This document shows, piece by piece, positions 23,894-31,245 of a stretch of DNA of 31,245 nt. The notes under the pieces are model-generated. The model was not told the DNA's origin. It made no database searches and worked only from the letters and a program-made list of their open reading frames with translations. This DNA comes from UBA8522 sp049287565. GTDB taxonomy: Bacteria > Acidobacteriota > Aminicenantia > Aminicenantales > UBA8522. How positions within the stretch are numbered: the stretch's first letter is position 1; the number at the start of each line of letters is the position of its first letter. Position numbers and translations under genes: made by a program. The stretch spans positions 1 to 31,245 of the forward strand of contig JBAQGA010000153.1 of NCBI GenBank assembly GCA_049287565.1, given 5' to 3'.

Positions 23894-25633
23894 ATGAAGG
23901 CGAAGGTTTGTCTCTTCCTTCTTCTATCCTTGTGTGTTTTACGCCCAGCCTCCACCGCTGAATTCGGATATCCGGTCGGGGGCGAGCCCTGGTATTTTAT
24001 TAAAGCCGCCTTCACCGATACGGCCGCGCTCTCCAAAGGAACCTGGAAGGTCACCCGCATCACCGTTAACGGGATCCGCGGCCGGGATTTTCTTCTCTTT
24101 CAAGGGGGCGAAGACGTTCCGGGAAATAGTATCCAAGGTCAGCAACCGTTTGAGGCAAAAGTCCGCTTTCCCTGGCAGGGAAAACAGAGTTACGAGATCG
24201 AGATGCTGCTCGAGAACCCTAAAACGAAAAAGACCGCGACTTTCACCCGGAAGCTCTCCTCTCCTGCCCTCAAGGGATACTGGAATCCCGATTGGAAAAA
24301 CTACCTGGCGCTCATCGTCTCCGAGGAAAACGGCTTCGAGCGTCCCCATTACCCCATTCATGCTACAATCGGAGTCCTCGCCGACTCCCTCAAGTCCGGC
24401 GATGAGATCAGGGTCATCAAGGCGGAGCGCGCGGCGAACGATGTCACCTATACGGAGATTCCTTCCCAGATCTACGACCAAGTCACCTGGGCGGACCAGA
24501 AGATCCTGTCGGTCGAGGAGAAGGACGAAAAAACCGGCGAACGGATTATCCGTTATCATCCCACGATCTCGTTGAGCATCGCTTTCCTGGCCAACCTCAA
24601 GCCCAAAGAAAAAGCCACTTACCTTGTTTTCTACAACAATCCTTCGTCGCCGCAGCCGGCCTATCCCTCGGATCTCAAAGTCTTCGGCAGCGGGATCGGC
24701 AAGACCATCGAAAACGGCTTCTACAGGGTGACCTTGAACAAAAAGAGCGGTGTCATCTACGAGATCTTCGAGAAGACCTCGAAGACTCGCCTCGAGCATA
24801 AGCTCGAGACCAACGGCTCCATCCACTGGAATCCCGGCGTCTATTCGCCTCCCCACACCTGGACGCACACCTCGGATTGGGAGGATCCGGCCTTTGTGGA
24901 GGTGAGCGGACCGGTCTTCTACTCGGTCCGCATCACGGCCCCGCTCCCCCACTATCCGCAAGTTCTGGCCAGCATAACCTATCATTTCTACGCAAACAGG
25001 CCCTTCATCCTTGTCGAAACGACGATTCATGTCAGCGAAGACATGTTCGTCAAAGCTCTCCGCAATGGCGAGGTCGTCTTCAATAAAAAAGTGTTCAAAA
25101 ACGTCGGCTATAAGGTCATCAACGGCCCAGTGGAGGAGATCGACCTGAGCCGCACCAGGATGCACCCGGAACATGTCATCGTGCTCCGGCCGGACACACC
25201 CTGGGTTACCTTTTATAATCAGGACAAAGGCGTCGCCTTCGCCAATCTCTACCTCGACCTGGCCATGACCAACCTTAAAGGAGGACCCGCCTCGGCCGAG
25301 CAACCCTTCGTCTATATCCAGCACGGACCCTGGTATTACCTGGCGCGGGGGCTTGTCTATTCCTTCGGCACCAATAACCAGACCCGGATGCTCCCGGTCC
25401 GCGGAGGCAACGTCTACTACGAGAGGAACGTCTTTTATCCGTTCTCCTTCAAGAAAGACCGGGGCTATTCAGACCAGGTGGACATGGCCTTCAACATGCT
25501 CAAGTATCCTGTGAGCGTGCTGGAATCGATCGAGACCTACGCCGCAAGCCCGGAGGGATGGATCGTCCCCATCTTGACCGAACCGTTCGAGGAGGGGGTC
25601 GAAGAGGCGATCGGAGGAAAAAAGAAAAAATGA
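23894..25633 (+). CDS. Secreted protein of unknown function, possibly carbohydrate-active
   Basis: The 579-residue protein has a signal peptide (MKAKVCLFLLLSLCVLRPASTA) and AAAGGAGG before ATG 23894. No family is recognised with certainty. The body is rich in beta strands and aromatics. Residues about 25-130 look like one beta-sandwich domain. From about residue 270, 'ENGFYRVTLNKKSGVIYEIFEKTSKTRLEH' (quoted as two parts: ENGFYRVTLNKKSG and VIYEIFEKTSKTRLEH) resembles the beta-sandwich that follows catalytic domains in alpha-mannosidases and the galactose-mutarotase-like fold of lyases. A conserved-looking 'HWNPGVYSPPHTWTH' follows, then 'ITYHFYANRPFILVETTIHV'. The tail is GGKKKK. A sugar kinase lies downstream on the same strand and a symporter is divergent, consistent with a glycan-related role. 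No catalytic residues can be named. Confidence 0.55.
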   Translation: MKAKVCLFLLLSLCVLRPASTAEFGYPVGGEPWYFIKAAFTDTAALSKGTWKVTRITVNGIRGRDFLLFQGGEDVPGNSIQGQQPFEAKVRFPWQGKQSYEIEMLLENPKTKKTATFTRKLSSPALKGYWNPDWKNYLALIVSEENGFERPHYPIHATIGVLADSLKSGDEIRVIKAERAANDVTYTEIPSQIYDQVTWADQKILSVEEKDEKTGERIIRYHPTISLSIAFLANLKPKEKATYLVFYNNPSSPQPAYPSDLKVFGSGIGKTIENGFYRVTLNKKSGVIYEIFEKTSKTRLEHKLETNGSIHWNPGVYSPPHTWTHTSDWEDPAFVEVSGPVFYSVRITAPLPHYPQVLASITYHFYANRPFILVETTIHVSEDMFVKALRNGEVVFNKKVFKNVGYKVINGPVEEIDLSRTRMHPEHVIVLRPDTPWVTFYNQDKGVAFANLYLDLAMTNLKGGPASAEQPFVYIQHGPWYYLARGLVYSFGTNNQTRMLPVRGGNVYYERNVFYPFSFKKDRGYSDQVDMAFNMLKYPVSVLESIETYAASPEGWIVPILTEPFEEGVEEAIGGKKKK

Positions 25634-25678
25634 GCGGCCGCATAGGTGTTCGAATGGTCGCCTCATCCACTCAGTATC

Positions 25679-25715
25679 TCCTCCTTAATAAGCAATAGCC
25701 GCTGATCAAGGAGGA
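25679..25715 (+). promoter_or_regulatory. 8-bp inverted repeat that could mask the ribosome-binding site of the FGGY kinase
   Basis: TCCTCCTT (25679-25686) is the exact reverse complement of AAGGAGGA (25708-25715), which is the Shine-Dalgarno sequence of the next gene. The loop is 21 nt. In RNA the stem would hide the whole ribosome-binding site 1-4 nt before the two candidate start codons. Confidence 0.5.
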
Positions 25716-25716
25716 C

Positions 25717-27228
25717 ATGATGTATGCCATCGGAATAGATTCGGGGACACAGGGAACCAAGGTCCTGGTCGTCGATTTCAAGGGCAGGGTCAGGGGCCGC
25801 GGCGCAGCCCCGCATCGACATGTCGCCAACTTGAAGCCGGGCGAAAGCGAGCAGGACCCCCGCGTCTGGGTGGAAGCGCTGGAAAAAGCCCTGACCAAAG
25901 CGCTCACCGAATCCCACATCCACCGCAAGAAGATCGTCTCCCTCGGCGTGTCCGGGCAGCAACATGGATTCGTCGCCCTGAACGAAAAAGGAGGGCCGAT
26001 CCGACCGGCCAAGCTCTGGAATGACACCTCGACGATCGCCGAGACGGAATACATCATCGAGAAGCTCGGAGGGAAAAAGAGCTCCATCAGGAAGCTCGGC
26101 ATCAGCCTGGCCGTCGGATTCACCGCTTCCAAGATCCTTTGGCTGAAGCGGAAAGAGCCGCAAAATTATGCCCGGCTCAAAACCGTGCTCCTCCCCCATA
26201 ACTACCTCAATCACCGGCTCACCGGCAAAGCGGCCATGGAATACGGGGATGCCTCCGGGACCGGGCTGATGGATATCCGGAAACGGGTCTGGCATCGAGA
26301 AACTCTGGCGGCCATCGACCCTTCCCTGGAAGCGAAGCTCCCTGACCTCTGTCACCCCGAAGAGCCTCTTGGCAAGGTCAAGAGGAATATCGCCAAGCGC
26401 TATGGGATGGCAGACGTGCTTGTCTCCAGTGGAGGAGGCGACAACATGATGGGGGCCATCGGGACGGGCAATGTTAAACCCGGCCTCTGCACCATCAGCC
26501 TGGGGACATCCGGCACGGTTTATTCTTATTTCAACAAGCCATTCGTCGACCCGGAAGGGGAGATCGCCGCCTTCTGTGACAGCACCGGCGGTTGGCTTCC
26601 CCTGCTCTGCACCATGAACGTCACCAACACGACCGAGCTCTTCAAGTCCCTGCACGGACTTTCCAACCAGGAGCTCGAAGCTCTCGCCTCCCGCGCCCCG
26701 GCCGGCTCAAACGGGCTCGTCTTCCTGCCTTTTATCGACGGTGAAAGGGTTCCCGCCCTGCCTTTTTCGACCGGTGTGCTTTTCGGCCTCAACAAGAGGA
26801 CCTTCAACGCCGCCCACCTCGCCAGGTCGATCATGGAAGGGACCATCCTCAACCTCGGCTACGGGTTCTCCCGGATGCGGTCGCTCGGACTCAGCCCGAC
26901 CCAGATAAGGGCAACGGGCGGGGGAGCGAAAAGCCCACTCTGGCTGCAGGTCGTGGCCGATGTCTTGAAAACACCGGTGGTCACGCTCGCCGAAGAGGAG
27001 GCAGCGGCCTACGGAGCGGCGCTCCAGTCCATCTGGAGCTACGAAAAAGAAAGGGGCCGGACCGTAGGCATCGCCGAAATCGTCGCTGAAAGAGTCAAGA
27101 CAGAGAAACGGACCATCGAACCGCAGACGAAGAACTTCGCGGTCTACGATTCACTCCAGGAGAAGTTCAACTCCCTCTGGAAGACATTGCTCAAAGAATT
27201 CAGAGCCCATCGGGAGATGACGGACTGA
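25717..27228 (+). CDS. xylB: FGGY-family carbohydrate kinase, xylulokinase-like
   Basis: The 503-residue cytoplasmic kinase probably phosphorylates a ketopentose such as D-xylulose. The N-terminal ATPase-fold motif 'IGIDSGTQGTKVLVVD' (5-20), 'SGQQHGFVALN' (79-89), 'DASGTGLMD' (178-186), the catalytic Asp242 in 'GGGDNMMGAIGTG', 'SLGTSGTVYS' and the C-terminal FGGY-type 'RATGGGAKSPLWLQVVADVL' all match xylulokinases. Two ATGs lie in tandem (25717 and 25720); the second gives a better distance (5 nt) from AAGGAGG. The ribosome-binding site lies in a potential hairpin. No xylose isomerase is in the window, so the exact sugar is uncertain. Confidence 0.87.
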   Translation: MMYAIGIDSGTQGTKVLVVDFKGRVRGRGAAPHRHVANLKPGESEQDPRVWVEALEKALTKALTESHIHRKKIVSLGVSGQQHGFVALNEKGGPIRPAKLWNDTSTIAETEYIIEKLGGKKSSIRKLGISLAVGFTASKILWLKRKEPQNYARLKTVLLPHNYLNHRLTGKAAMEYGDASGTGLMDIRKRVWHRETLAAIDPSLEAKLPDLCHPEEPLGKVKRNIAKRYGMADVLVSSGGGDNMMGAIGTGNVKPGLCTISLGTSGTVYSYFNKPFVDPEGEIAAFCDSTGGWLPLLCTMNVTNTTELFKSLHGLSNQELEALASRAPAGSNGLVFLPFIDGERVPALPFSTGVLFGLNKRTFNAAHLARSIMEGTILNLGYGFSRMRSLGLSPTQIRATGGGAKSPLWLQVVADVLKTPVVTLAEEEAAAYGAALQSIWSYEKERGRTVGIAEIVAERVKTEKRTIEPQTKNFAVYDSLQEKFNSLWKTLLKEFRAHREMTD

Positions 27229-27261
27229 GGGCAAATGGGAAGCCGGTCCAAGTCTGGATTC

Positions 27262-28305
27262 TCAGGCCCAGCCGAATTCGAATCCGGCCTCGTACATGGC
27301 GATGATGTTCTCGACGGGGGTGATCGGTTGGATATTGTGGCACGGCGCCAGAATGTAACCGCCCCCCTTCCCGAGGATATCCAGATTCTCGCGGACTTCG
27401 CGGCGGACGTCCTCCCGGCTGCCGAAAGGAAGCGTGTTCTGGTTGTCCATAGCGCCGTGGAAGACGACCTTTGATCCGAACTCCCGTTTGAGCTCAGCCC
27501 GGTCGAATCCCGTGTTCCACCATTGGATGGGATTGAGGATATCGATGCCGGCTTCGACCATTTCGGGAACGATCCGGCGACAGTTGCCGTCGTTGTGGTG
27601 AAAAACGTAGGCTCCGGCTTCGTGGGCCAGGTCGATCATCCGCTTCATGCGCGGCAGAAGGAACTCGCGGATGTAGACCGGAGAAATCATCAGGTCGTTC
27701 TGGCCACCCATGTCCTCGGCCACATAGGTCAAAGTGATCTTTCCCGGGATCTCCTCATAGATACGGACGGTGTTCTCATAGGCCAGGTCGAAAAGCTTGT
27801 CCAGGCAATAATGGACGATGTCCGGGTGCTCGATCAGGTCCATGAAGGCCTGCTCCTGGCCGCGCAGGTCTTTGTAAATCAGGAATGGCTCGGAGCCGCC
27901 GCCCCGGATAGGAAAGATCTCTCTTCCCCTGATCTGACCGCGGATCCCGCTGTAATCCCACCAGTCCGGGTTCGGCCACTGATAGTCGCGATCGATCTCC
28001 TCGACCGAGCGATACTGGGCCAGCGGATGGGAGATACATTCATCATATATCCCTGTCCCATAGCCTAGATAAGAGTATCTCCGGCCGAAGACATCGGTCC
28101 GCCGGGGAAGACGAGGGCCCCGGTATTCAGGCTGAACTTTGACCACATAATCGATATGGAGCTTGGCCAATGCTTGCTGGATCGTTCGGCAGCCGAGGCG
28201 TTTCCTCAACAACGCCGAAGTCTCATCGGTCCCCCAGTAATCCATCGGCACCCGGTCCGGTTTCCGGCGCTGGACGACGGCCAGCCATCTTTCCTTGGGG
28301 GTCAT
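27262..28305 (-). CDS. Uroporphyrinogen-decarboxylase-family protein (MtaA/CmuA-like fold), not a heme enzyme by context
   Basis: The 347-residue protein has the URO-D TIM-barrel pattern: 'TPKERWLAVVQRRKPDRVPMDYW' at the N-terminus (in part), 'YVAEDMGGQNDLMISP', 'HHNDGNC' (236-242), 'GIDILNPIQ' and 'APCHNIQP' (Cys322, His323). The His/Cys set resembles the zinc site of corrinoid- and CoM-dependent methyltransferases of this superfamily rather than uroporphyrinogen decarboxylase. No heme or methyltransferase corrinoid genes adjoin it. ATG 28305 has AAGGAG immediately upstream; ATG 28320 and a TTG at 28335 are in-frame alternatives. It follows the glutamine-synthetase-family gene by 74 nt on the same strand. 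Function unknown. Confidence 0.75.
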   Translation of the reverse strand: MTPKERWLAVVQRRKPDRVPMDYWGTDETSALLRKRLGCRTIQQALAKLHIDYVVKVQPEYRGPRLPRRTDVFGRRYSYLGYGTGIYDECISHPLAQYRSVEEIDRDYQWPNPDWWDYSGIRGQIRGREIFPIRGGGSEPFLIYKDLRGQEQAFMDLIEHPDIVHYCLDKLFDLAYENTVRIYEEIPGKITLTYVAEDMGGQNDLMISPVYIREFLLPRMKRMIDLAHEAGAYVFHHNDGNCRRIVPEMVEAGIDILNPIQWWNTGFDRAELKREFGSKVVFHGAMDNQNTLPFGSREDVRREVRENLDILGKGGGYILAPCHNIQPITPVENIIAMYEAGFEFGWA

Positions 28306-28379
28306 GGTCTCCTTCGGCATCAACGCCGATCCCAAACGAACACGTCCTTCACCGCAGACGATTTGCTCAACCCCAAAGC

Positions 28380-29948
28380 TCAGTGCCGATGGAGGTCCTT
28401 ATGCATGATCTTCCGCGTCTCCAAGAGGCGGTCATCGGCCGGAAGGTCGATAAGCCTCTGGTTCATATCCTCGTCGTTCTCGGCGCGAAGCAGTTTGGCC
28501 ACGTAATCGATAATGCTGGGCGGGAAGACACCGTCCCTCTCGAAGAGCTCCCGCTTTTCGAGCAGAATGCGGCTCGATTCCACACAGCTTCGGGGGAGCG
28601 TCGGCAGTTTCTGGAGGAGACCCTTGTCGGTAAAAATATTGCCTTGGACATAGAGCTTATCAGCCAGCTCGAGCGGCAGGTTCTTCTTGAACAGGGAATC
28701 ATCCTCGCGGAAAGCCCAGTCGGCAGCCATGGTGATCCCGGCCAGGAGGAGATGAATGATGGCGCTGCCGTCGGGACTCCGCAGCTCGACGGTCTGGCGG
28801 CTAGCGGCATCGCTGAAAGCAGATGATTCCTGGGGATTGAGTCTCTTGGCCAGATGGTGAAGGTTGGACCAACCCAGGGGGACGCGGATCATGGAGCTCC
28901 GGTTGAGGTCGCTCCAGCAGATCCGCGTCGGCGCCTCCTGGTTGGGCACAAGTCTCAGGTAGGCCGAAGAAACCGTGTTGCCGAAGGCCGTCAGCGAATC
29001 GGCGTAAGCACACAGCCCGCCGATCAGCCGCCGCGCCGGGACAGAAAGCTTCCCGTCCTCGTCGGTCATGATGTTTTTCCCGTCCCGGAGAAGCTCGAGA
29101 TGGAAATGCAGACCGTTACCCGCCATCCCTTCCTCGATCTTGGGCGTGAACGTGGCCACGCAGCCGTATTTGTAGGCGATGTTGCGGATGAGCCAACGGC
29201 TGAGGACGAGGGCATCGGCCATCTCTTCGGCCGGGCGAGGCAGGAACTCGACCTCGAGCTGTTCAGCCTGCTTGCCGCTGATCTCCTCAAGGTCCGAGCG
29301 GACGCTCTCGACATATCCGACTTCGCTGTGGGCATACTTGACCGCTCCCGTAATTTGGGTGATCGAGCGGACCATCTCGTTGAGGATCTGGCCGCTCTTT
29401 AGATAGGGAGCGGCGGCGTGGTAGCCCTGCTGTTTCTGGGCCAGAAAGAGATGGGGATTTCTATCATTGAGCAGGAAGAACTCGAGCTCGCCCAGCGTCT
29501 GGAGCTCCAGGCCGGAATTCCGGCGGAAGACCCGACAGGCCTTGGCCAGGATGCTGTCCAAGGCGAAGGGAGCGAGTTCACCTACTTTGGTCAGGTAACG
29601 GCAGATGAAGTCGAGGCTGCCTCCGTCGAAGGGGTTGAGGAACGCCGTCCGGTAGACAGGCACAACATAGAGGTCGGAAAGGGAAGCGTCTACCATTCCC
29701 TTGAACAGGGACGAGCCGTCCACTCTCTCCCCCTCGGCCAGGATGGACTCCGCCTGCCCAGGATCAGCCACGGGGAGTTTCAGCTCCTTGAGCTTGCCGT
29801 CGAGGGCGGTGTAATGGAAAGTGATCCGCTCGATGTGTTTCTGGTCGATCACCTTGAGGAAGTCGGAACGGCTGAAATCCCCGGGATCCTTATCGAGGAT
29901 GACGGAAAGCGGGTTGGCCAGGGCGTAAGCATAAGCATTGTTGGACAC
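28380..29948 (-). CDS. Glutamine synthetase family protein
   Basis: The 522-residue protein carries the GS catalytic landmarks: 'DGSS' (77-80) with 'SDLYVVP', the ExE metal ligands in 'GELEFFLL' (154, 156), 'TFTPK' (266-270), 'GNGLHFHLEL' (277-286), 'EAPTRICWSDLNR' (338-350) and 'SSMIRVP'. An extra stretch ('ESVRSDLEEISGKQAEQ') separates the two parts of the glutamate-binding region. The C-terminal part after about residue 420 differs from classical GlnA, and no adenylylation-site tyrosine motif is seen. It may be true glutamine synthetase or a gamma-glutamyl ligase of the same family. The start is GTG 29948, with AAGGAG 8 nt upstream. Confidence 0.83.
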   Translation of the reverse strand: MSNNAYAYALANPLSVILDKDPGDFSRSDFLKVIDQKHIERITFHYTALDGKLKELKLPVADPGQAESILAEGERVDGSSLFKGMVDASLSDLYVVPVYRTAFLNPFDGGSLDFICRYLTKVGELAPFALDSILAKACRVFRRNSGLELQTLGELEFFLLNDRNPHLFLAQKQQGYHAAAPYLKSGQILNEMVRSITQITGAVKYAHSEVGYVESVRSDLEEISGKQAEQLEVEFLPRPAEEMADALVLSRWLIRNIAYKYGCVATFTPKIEEGMAGNGLHFHLELLRDGKNIMTDEDGKLSVPARRLIGGLCAYADSLTAFGNTVSSAYLRLVPNQEAPTRICWSDLNRSSMIRVPLGWSNLHHLAKRLNPQESSAFSDAASRQTVELRSPDGSAIIHLLLAGITMAADWAFREDDSLFKKNLPLELADKLYVQGNIFTDKGLLQKLPTLPRSCVESSRILLEKRELFERDGVFPPSIIDYVAKLLRAENDEDMNQRLIDLPADDRLLETRKIMHKDLHRH

Positions 29949-30019
29949 AACAATATCTCCTTAGATCAGAGGTGTCTATTTCTTTGGCACTCCGGTCTAT
30001 GGGGTGGAATGGAATCAAT

Positions 30020-30048
30020 ATTTTACGGAATACGGCCGGACATTGCAA
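30020..30048 (-). promoter_or_regulatory. Promoter of the glutamine-synthetase-family gene
   Basis: On the minus strand TTGCAA (30048-30043), a 17-nt spacer and TAAAAT (30025-30020) predict a start near 30013 and a leader of about 65 nt. I see no known riboswitch in the leader. Confidence 0.6.
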
Positions 30049-30107
30049 TCCATTGGTAGGCGTTTCCCGAGAGCCCAGTGGGTCACGTCGCGGCGCGGCC
30101 AGCCTGC

Positions 30108-31245
30108 CTATTCATATAAGAGATACGGGCGGCGAAGTGCGGCAAAATCCTTGATGGCTGGTTCCAAGTCCTCCAGGATCTCGGCGACTCCCCGACCATT
30201 TTGCAGTCTTTCTCTCACTTTCGCCGTCCCCATGACCTTGTCGAAATAGTCAACGTGAAATTCAAACTCTTGCGGATACATGTCCTGGATCATTTTGACG
30301 ATATATAAGGCCGTCTTAAATGGCCGATAGGCCGTCCTGTCGGCGACATGGATCTGCGTCCCTCCGCACTGCTCGCCGGCGAATTTCGAGAAGGTCGGGG
30401 TAAACCAGGCTTCCCGGAAGATGACGCCCCCCAGTTCGAGCCCGTTGAGCTTTCGAGCGAGCTCGTAGCCGTCGATCCAGGGAGCTCCGAAGAGTTCGAA
30501 CGGCCTGGTCGTTCCTCTCCCCTCGGAGACGTTCGTCCCCTCCAGACAGACCTGTCCCGGATAGACAATCGCCGTGTCCAGGCTCGGCATATTCGGCGAG
30601 GGAATGACCCAAGGCAGGCCCGTCTCATCGTACCACATCTCCCGACGCCAGCCTTCCATCGGCACGACCGTCAGCTCGGCTCTTTTCTCAAGGAATTGAT
30701 CATTGATCAACAGGGCGAGCTCTCCGACCGTCATCCCATGTCTCTCCGGGATCGGGTAGAGCCCGATGAACGAGCTATGGTCGGGGTACTCGAGAACCGG
30801 ACCTTCCATATCCAGGCCGTTGATGGGGTTCGGACGATCGAGCACGATGAACGGAATCCCACTCTCGGCAGCCGCTTGCATAGCATAAGCCATCGTCGCC
30901 GCATAGGTATAAACACGGGTCCCGACATCCTGGATATCATAGATCAGGACCTCGACGTCCTCGATCATCTGGCCATCGGGGATCTTTCCCGTCCCTATTG
31001 TATCGAACGAGCGCATGTACTCATCGATGTGTTTGAACATCCCCTGATCGGGCTTCTGCGATTGCCCATATAGGCTGAAAACGGGGATTTGATATTTTTC
31101 GTCGAAATAGAAAGGAACATACTCGCCGGCCTGGGCGTTTCCCCGAACGCCGTGCTCGGGTCCGTAAAGGGCGACAAGATCGACCTCCTCCGCCTGGCGC
31201 AGGAGGTCGATGTCGCTGCGGAGGCGGCCGTCCACTCCCGTGGGA
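30108..31245 (-). CDS. namZ: DUF1343 / NamZ-like exo-beta-N-acetylmuramidase, GH171 (start beyond the right edge)
   Basis: The frame is open through base 31244 and begins inside the family's N-terminal motif, so the true start and any signal peptide lie outside the window; the in-frame GTG at 31235 is internal. The 378 visible residues show 'GPEHGVRG', 'LIYDIQDVGTRVYTYAATM', 'LDRPNPINGLDMEGPVLE', 'SPNMPSLDTAIVYPG' and 'GRGTTRPFELFGAPWID', all diagnostic for DUF1343. Characterised NamZ enzymes release MurNAc from the non-reducing end of peptidoglycan fragments. It is the nearest upstream gene to the glutamine-synthetase-family gene on the same strand, but a separate promoter lies between them. 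No MurNAc kinase or etherase is seen in the window. Confidence 0.9.
   Translation of the reverse strand, partial: PTGVDGRLRSDIDLLRQAEEVDLVALYGPEHGVRGNAQAGEYVPFYFDEKYQIPVFSLYGQSQKPDQGMFKHIDEYMRSFDTIGTGKIPDGQMIEDVEVLIYDIQDVGTRVYTYAATMAYAMQAAAESGIPFIVLDRPNPINGLDMEGPVLEYPDHSSFIGLYPIPERHGMTVGELALLINDQFLEKRAELTVVPMEGWRREMWYDETGLPWVIPSPNMPSLDTAIVYPGQVCLEGTNVSEGRGTTRPFELFGAPWIDGYELARKLNGLELGGVIFREAWFTPTFSKFAGEQCGGTQIHVADRTAYRPFKTALYIVKMIQDMYPQEFEFHVDYFDKVMGTAKVRERLQNGRGVAEILEDLEPAIKDFAALRRPYLLYE

Noticed and set aside
23939..25324. 461-codon open frame antisense to the secreted unknown
   Set aside because: The plus-strand frame has a signal peptide, a strong ribosome-binding site and natural composition; the antisense frame is Asp/Gly/Arg-biased like other shadows here.

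Overview
The window reads as a chromosomal segment of a GC-rich Gram-negative bacterium. It is dense with exported hydrolases (an M14 carboxypeptidase, an S9 prolyl oligopeptidase, GH78 and GH106-like rhamnosidase-type enzymes, a GH171/DUF1343 muramidase) plus sugar and amino-acid transporters. An outer-membrane-type protein ending in Phe and lipoprotein-like signals support a diderm cell. The mix recalls Acidobacteriota/Aminicenantota-type heterotrophs, but that assignment is inference from gene content only. I see no phage genes, transposases, CRISPR arrays or rRNA.

Layout. 1-744 (-): the N-terminal part of a large exported glycosidase that runs off the left edge. 933-5379 (-): a seryl cluster, with serS, an M14 peptidase, tRNA-Ser(TGA) and tRNA-Ser(GCT) all on one strand. 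5471-7007 (+): an NCS1-type permease and a tiny membrane protein. 7039-9699 (-): GH78 alpha-L-rhamnosidase, divergent from tldD-tldE (9808-12581, +). 12584-16098 (-): an operon of kdgK, eda, an MFS transporter and a nitroreductase, forming the lower 2-keto-3-deoxygluconate (KDG) route to pyruvate and glyceraldehyde-3-phosphate. 16217-18645 (+): an envelope protein (SH3-like domain, Pro/Glu/Lys linker, beta-barrel-like end), an exported methyltransferase-fold protein and a 59-residue Cys-rich protein. 18811-20937 (+): prolyl oligopeptidase. 20990-23767 (-): sodium:solute symporter and ornithine-cyclodeaminase-family protein. 23894-27228 (+): an unrecognised secreted protein and a xylulokinase-like FGGY kinase. 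27262-31245 (-): NamZ-like muramidase (cut by the right edge), a glutamine-synthetase-family protein and a URO-D-family protein.

How it works together. The cell seems to degrade peptides, rhamnose-containing glycans and peptidoglycan fragments outside the cytoplasm and import the products. KDG is channelled through KdgK and Eda, and a pentulose-type sugar through the FGGY kinase.

The most unusual signals are regulatory. The promoters of serS, the permease and tldD place the predicted transcription start within about 0-5 nt of the start codon (leaderless mRNAs). A perfect 10+10 bp palindrome overlaps the prolyl oligopeptidase promoter. A 9+9 bp dyad is shared by the GH78 and tldD control regions. 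An 8-bp inverted repeat could sequester the ribosome-binding site of the FGGY kinase. I found no clearly novel multi-gene system; the best protein-level unknowns are the secreted protein at 23894-25633 and the envelope/methyltransferase/Cys-rich trio at 16217-18645.
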